A stretch of 64,000 bases of DNA. Origin: Bradyrhizobium glycinis (GTDB lineage Bacteria; Pseudomonadota; Alphaproteobacteria; Rhizobiales; Xanthobacteraceae). Of this stretch, positions 60,598 to 64,000 are shown piece by piece; the stretch's first letter is position 1, and each line of letters begins with the position of its first letter. Under the pieces are notes generated by a model, which had not been told where the DNA came from, made no database searches, and saw only the letters and a program-made list of their open reading frames with translations. The stretch covers positions 1-64,000 of the forward strand of contig NZ_JACCHQ010000003.1 in the NCBI RefSeq assembly GCF_016031655.1, given 5' to 3'. The position numbers and the translations under genes were made by a program.

Positions 60598-63576
60598 TCA
60601 GAGCAGTTGAAACTCCAAGCCATGCAGTTGCGCTGGTGATACCCCCTTCAGCACGATAGCATCGTGAGTGGCGGACGATGTAATGATCGTATCCGGGCCG
60701 GCGTCGGTTGCTGCAGCCAAGATCTCGGCAACACTGCTGAACACGTTACGACTGATCGCTATCGTGTCATTATCGACATCGAAATCGCCGATTGTTGCCG
60801 TGCCAAAATTGTCATTGAACACGAAATTGTCGCTTCCTCCTGCGCCGAAGATCGTGACGCCATTGCCGACATTCTGAAATGTCTCGTCCGCACTGGTACC
60901 ATTGACAACGCTTAGTTGCGACATGTCTTGTGACGGATAGGTGCCGAGTATCGTAATCGTCAGCGCCTGATTTCCCACATTGCCGTGCCCGTCATTGACC
61001 TGCGCCGTATATCTAATGGTCAATTCATCGCCGGCTTTGAGAAAATCGAGATCGGCATCAGTCGGACTGTAGGTCCAATTCAACGTCTGCGTCGCACCAT
61101 TTGTCTGGACGATGTCGAACGCGATGTAGCTGGCATCGACCAGTGTTGCGACATCGGCGCCAAAGGGCAGCGTCGTTGAGCCGTTCGAGCCGCTGAATTC
61201 GACGCTGGCGTTTCCGATCACTGACGCCGTGAGCGTGTCGCCGATATCGACGTCGCTCACGGTCAGCGTTCCCGAGACCGGTCCCGCGAGGCCGGTGTGG
61301 CGATCGGGGACAACTCCCGCAGAAATGTTTTCGAGCTCAAATGCATTGAAGTTGGCCGTTTCTAGAATCACCCGGTCGAAGGGGTTGATTCCGACAAATT
61401 CCAAATAGCCATTCGAAGCGAACACACCCTGATGTGCGCTCAGGAGCGCCGCAACTTCGGCACCGGTGTAGGATACAACAAGATTCACGCCGTTGTAGAA
61501 GCTGACCTTGTTCATTGGGTCAATCGTACCCCAATACAGGCCGAACGTGTTTCTCTCCGAACCAAAGGTGATTGTCTCGGTGCTGCCGGCGCTGAGGCTC
61601 AAATAGTCGGTCGTATCCGCGCCGCCTGGTGATGGTCCGAGGAACAGAGCCACCGCGACGCCGGGGATCGATCCATTGATGACTCGGACATTTCCCGATC
61701 CCGAAAATGTGGCATCCAGCGAAGCACTGTAGAAGTTGCCGTGGAACGCGTCGGATCCGCTTGGCAGGTCATCGAACGACTCTGTCGCCAGGCCCAGCGA
61801 GTTTGTGTTTACCCCCTCGGCGAGCGCGATCGGATTGACCACGACGGCCTGCACCGGTGGATCGGTCCCGCTGAGAATTGTCGGTGGATCGTTGACGCCA
61901 GCTACGACCAGCGTCACGGTCGCCGTCGAAGTCTCACCATGAGTATCAGCTATCGTATAAGCGAAAGAATCGGTGACGGTCTGCCCGGCCCCGAGGGCGC
62001 GAAGGGCAACGGCGCTCGTCGATTCGTAGTTGATGTCAGTGCCGGAGAGCGACACCACAGCACCGCTCGCACTGAGTCCGCTGACGGAAACGACCGTCAG
62101 ATGATCGCCGGTATCGGGGTCGATGTCATTCGCAAGCAGAGTGCTTGCGGCGATCGTCAGCGAGCCGCCCTGGCTCACATTCGCCGCGTTCGGAGGAAGC
62201 AACGGCAGCACATCGGCGTGTGCGATCGGCTCGTCATTGGCGCCGCGGATGATGATTGTCACGACTTTTCGCGTGCCGTCGATTGTCGCCACCGTGAAGC
62301 TGTCGGTAAGGGTGTCACCGAGATCAAGCGCCTTTACCGCACCCCCGGTATCGGTGAGCACGTAAGTCCACACGCCATCCACCGTCATGGTGAAGACTCC
62401 GTACCCACCATCGCTCGGCTGAGGCGCACTGACCGGCTTAAAGGTGTTGGGCGGGTTATCGACGTCCGTATCGGTAAGCGTGCCTGTTGCCCTCGCCGTG
62501 CCGGCAGCAGCATTGGCGGCGTCACCTGCCGCGTTCACCGCGCCCGTCACGTCGCCGGCGATAATCGCTGCGTCATTGACACCGTTGATGGTGACCGTGA
62601 AGGTCTGATCGACCCTGGATGCACCGTCCGAGACGGTGACAACGAAACTTTCGATTGTGGTCGCAGTCAGCGCATTGATCGCGTGATTATCCGGAACGAA
62701 CGCGTAGGCGCCGGTCGAGCTGTTGACGTAAAGCGTGCCATATTGACCGGCTTTGGAAACATCATACGTCACACCGCCCAGTTCCGCGGCCCCAGTGACA
62801 CCGCCGCTTATGCTGTAGCTCAGCGAAGCGCCGGTATCAAAGTTGATCGCCTTCAGAGCACCGGCAGTCGGGGGGAAATGGTCAAAGGCAGACGTGTCGG
62901 TAACAATCGGCAAAGCCGTGGCGGTCAACGACCGCACGGGGGGATCGACGACAGCGGGACCGACAAAGATTGCTTGTATCGCCGGCGTAATCTGCGGAAG
63001 CAGGACATCAGGCCTGATAAAATCGATGCGTTGAGGCGTCAGGGGGGTGGCGGACGGAGGTGTGCTTGATCCCTTTGCTCCTGTCTCCCTCGAAAGATTG
63101 GCGAGTACGTCCTGTTGTGCGGCGCGGAGCTCCTCCATCTGAGCGGCAGTATTGTTGACCTTGTTTACGGCGACCGAGGATCCTCTTTCGTGCAGAACAA
63201 TCGTCTGCCCGGGATCGTCAACCAGAATATGTCGCGGGATCGCCTCTTTGGTTACGAGTTCGAACTCGCCATGCGCGAGGTCCTTGTAGGTAATGATACC
63301 ATCATCCAGGAATGTGGCTTCGGGGTCGGCCGCACGAGCTTGCTTTGACTCAGCCAAGATCAGGGCTGTGAACCACAGCATGCCAGTGACCCCGGATGGG
63401 GCCCGGCTTCCCCGAAACGTCCCAACGAACGCGAGCCCTCTTGTTATCCAACTCGCGAACGAGGCGCGCGCACGATTAAGAAAAGTCGTAGTCCGGGGAT
63501 TGTCGAGAAGTTGACAACGCGGGACCGCAATTGCTTCACCTGCGCTCTCCAACTCAGCATGGTGGCAAATTGACAT
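60598..63576 (-). CDS. Large VCBS/cadherin-like surface protein with RTX-type end
   Basis: A 992-residue protein. After an odd N terminus with one hydrophobic stretch (VTGMLWFTALILAES) comes a segment like the end of a FecR domain (VDDPGQTIVLHERGSSVAVNKVNNTAAQMEEL). Several beta-sandwich repeats of VCBS/cadherin type follow (FVVTVSDGASRVDQTFTVTI, TDSFTVATIDGTRKVVTI, FAYTIADTHGETSTATVTLV), most ending GVNDxP. Near the C terminus, IFGAGGSDNFVFNDNFG and IGDFDVDNDTI resemble RTX calcium-binding repeats. It is probably an exported adhesin. GC is visibly lower than in its neighbours. The ATG at 63576 is preferred over a TTG at 63597. Confidence 0.82.
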   Translation of the reverse strand: MSICHHAELESAGEAIAVPRCQLLDNPRTTTFLNRARASFASWITRGLAFVGTFRGSRAPSGVTGMLWFTALILAESKQARAADPEATFLDDGIITYKDLAHGEFELVTKEAIPRHILVDDPGQTIVLHERGSSVAVNKVNNTAAQMEELRAAQQDVLANLSRETGAKGSSTPPSATPLTPQRIDFIRPDVLLPQITPAIQAIFVGPAVVDPPVRSLTATALPIVTDTSAFDHFPPTAGALKAINFDTGASLSYSISGGVTGAAELGGVTYDVSKAGQYGTLYVNSSTGAYAFVPDNHAINALTATTIESFVVTVSDGASRVDQTFTVTINGVNDAAIIAGDVTGAVNAAGDAANAAAGTARATGTLTDTDVDNPPNTFKPVSAPQPSDGGYGVFTMTVDGVWTYVLTDTGGAVKALDLGDTLTDSFTVATIDGTRKVVTIIIRGANDEPIAHADVLPLLPPNAANVSQGGSLTIAASTLLANDIDPDTGDHLTVVSVSGLSASGAVVSLSGTDINYESTSAVALRALGAGQTVTDSFAYTIADTHGETSTATVTLVVAGVNDPPTILSGTDPPVQAVVVNPIALAEGVNTNSLGLATESFDDLPSGSDAFHGNFYSASLDATFSGSGNVRVINGSIPGVAVALFLGPSPGGADTTDYLSLSAGSTETITFGSERNTFGLYWGTIDPMNKVSFYNGVNLVVSYTGAEVAALLSAHQGVFASNGYLEFVGINPFDRVILETANFNAFELENISAGVVPDRHTGLAGPVSGTLTVSDVDIGDTLTASVIGNASVEFSGSNGSTTLPFGADVATLVDASYIAFDIVQTNGATQTLNWTYSPTDADLDFLKAGDELTIRYTAQVNDGHGNVGNQALTITILGTYPSQDMSQLSVVNGTSADETFQNVGNGVTIFGAGGSDNFVFNDNFGTATIGDFDVDNDTIAISRNVFSSVAEILAAATDAGPDTIITSSATHDAIVLKGVSPAQLHGLEFQLL

Positions 63577-63943
63577 TGCCTCAGCCTCGGCCGTCAAAAT
63601 CCGCGCGCCGCTCGTGATTGCCGGATATGCTTGTTATATCGCCTGCGCCTTGAACAGACGCCCTGCGCCGCAACCGACATCTCCCGTCGAAAATGACCTC
63701 ACGCGCGTGAAAAAACATCTGGTGCCATGTGACTTGCACAGAGCTCAGCACTTCTCGGAAATTTGTTCGATCAATGTACTCCACCAAGATGTAACCGTCT
63801 ATGCGCGGCGCAACGCCGGCACGGGCATCGGGAACCTAGGTCGCTCAGTCTAGCCCGTAAGGTCTAGTCGGTCCGCGATATTCGGAATCGAAGGGCTCGT
63901 TCCTTGTGTTATAATTGGCGGTCTTCTCGGAAGGGGGAGATTA
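63577..63943. other. 367-base divergent intergenic region
   Basis: It separates the surface-protein gene from a gene running off the right edge. It contains a perfect TATAAT at 63911-63916. I see no terminator, no tRNA and no convincing small gene; its composition is more AT-rich than the rest of the window. Confidence 0.45.
63911..63916 (+). promoter_or_regulatory. Possible -10 element for the gene at the right edge
   Basis: TATAAT is a perfect -10 hexamer 28 bases before the ATG at 63944. The hexamer 17 bases upstream (TCGAAG) is a poor -35, so the call is moderate. Confidence 0.4.
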
Positions 63944-64000
63944 TGTTCGTTCGCCCGATTACCGCGCTGGCGACCTATTTCCTTTTGGCTCTGCAAGGCT
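63944..64000 (+). CDS. N-terminal fragment of a probable exported protein
   Basis: GGGGGAG precedes an ATG that opens MFVRPITALATYFLLALQG, which looks like a signal peptide. The gene continues past the window, so nothing more can be said. Confidence 0.55.

Noticed and set aside
63614..63853. A 79-codon plus-strand frame in the right-hand intergenic region
   Set aside because: It has no ribosome site, its cysteines and histidines show no pattern, and it ends just before the promoter-like TATAAT region.
1..64000. tRNA, rRNA, CRISPR or insertion sequences
   Set aside because: I looked through the intergenic regions for T-loop-like sequences, regularly spaced repeats and transposase motifs and saw none. 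A covariance-model or ISfinder search could still find something missed by eye.

Overview
This 64 kb window is a GC-rich chromosomal segment of an alphaproteobacterium, most likely Bradyrhizobium or a close Bradyrhizobiaceae relative. The assignment rests on gene content: ClpS/ClpA, MipZ, a PHB phasin with PhaR-type operators, a coxMNOP-like caa3 oxidase and general-stress promoters of the GGAAC-N16/17-nGTT type. Interspersed palindromic repeats built on 'gtcattgcgag' and 'ccggaatgac' also fit. All assignments are from reading the sequence; no database was searched. I see no rRNA, tRNA, CRISPR array, insertion sequence or prophage.

Layout. 1-10 kb: a TrmO-type methyltransferase, an AzlCD amino-acid exporter, a lytic transglycosylase and a HAD phosphatase. 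These are followed by an aldoxime dehydratase-nitrilase pair with a divergent AraC regulator, then an aldo/keto reductase, an MFS pump and a lipoprotein. 10-24 kb is housekeeping: clpA and clpS, an orphan TadG-like protein, a phasin, a D-Ala-D-Ala carboxypeptidase with SPOR domain, a Tim14/Pam18-like J-protein beside a VWA protein, an alpha/beta hydrolase, mipZ and panC. 24-34 kb holds membrane proteins of unknown role, a GST, a TonB/TolA-like protein, a second aldo/keto reductase, an orphan HTH protein, mgtE and two tandem polysaccharide deacetylases.

34-51 kb looks like a stress island. It holds a 16-cysteine copper-storage-like protein, a flavodoxin-like reductase with a TrxR-like partner, and a nest of small unknown proteins. 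A signalling block follows: a Crp-type regulator, a 1056-residue CheB-CheR-PAS-HWE kinase, a stand-alone CheB and a single-domain receiver with a FAT-GUY-like motif. Next come an SDR, a zinc alcohol dehydrogenase, a GH13 enzyme, CsbD and a membrane DUF305 protein. 51-58 kb is a caa3-type oxidase cluster with extra cytochromes c, CtaG and another Crp-type regulator. 58-64 kb has an isochorismatase-like hydrolase, small proteins, a PadR regulator and a lower-GC VCBS/RTX-type surface protein.

How the genes may work together. Six exact EcfG-like promoters face into genes between 36 and 60 kb: the flavodoxin operon, a small basic protein, the receiver, the SDR, a diheme cytochrome c and a small helical protein. 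The HWE kinase and FAT-GUY receiver are the classes that feed the PhyR-EcfG general stress response in alphaproteobacteria. I infer that 34-60 kb is a general-stress regulon cluster carrying one of its own sensory modules. This is the most interesting feature of the window.
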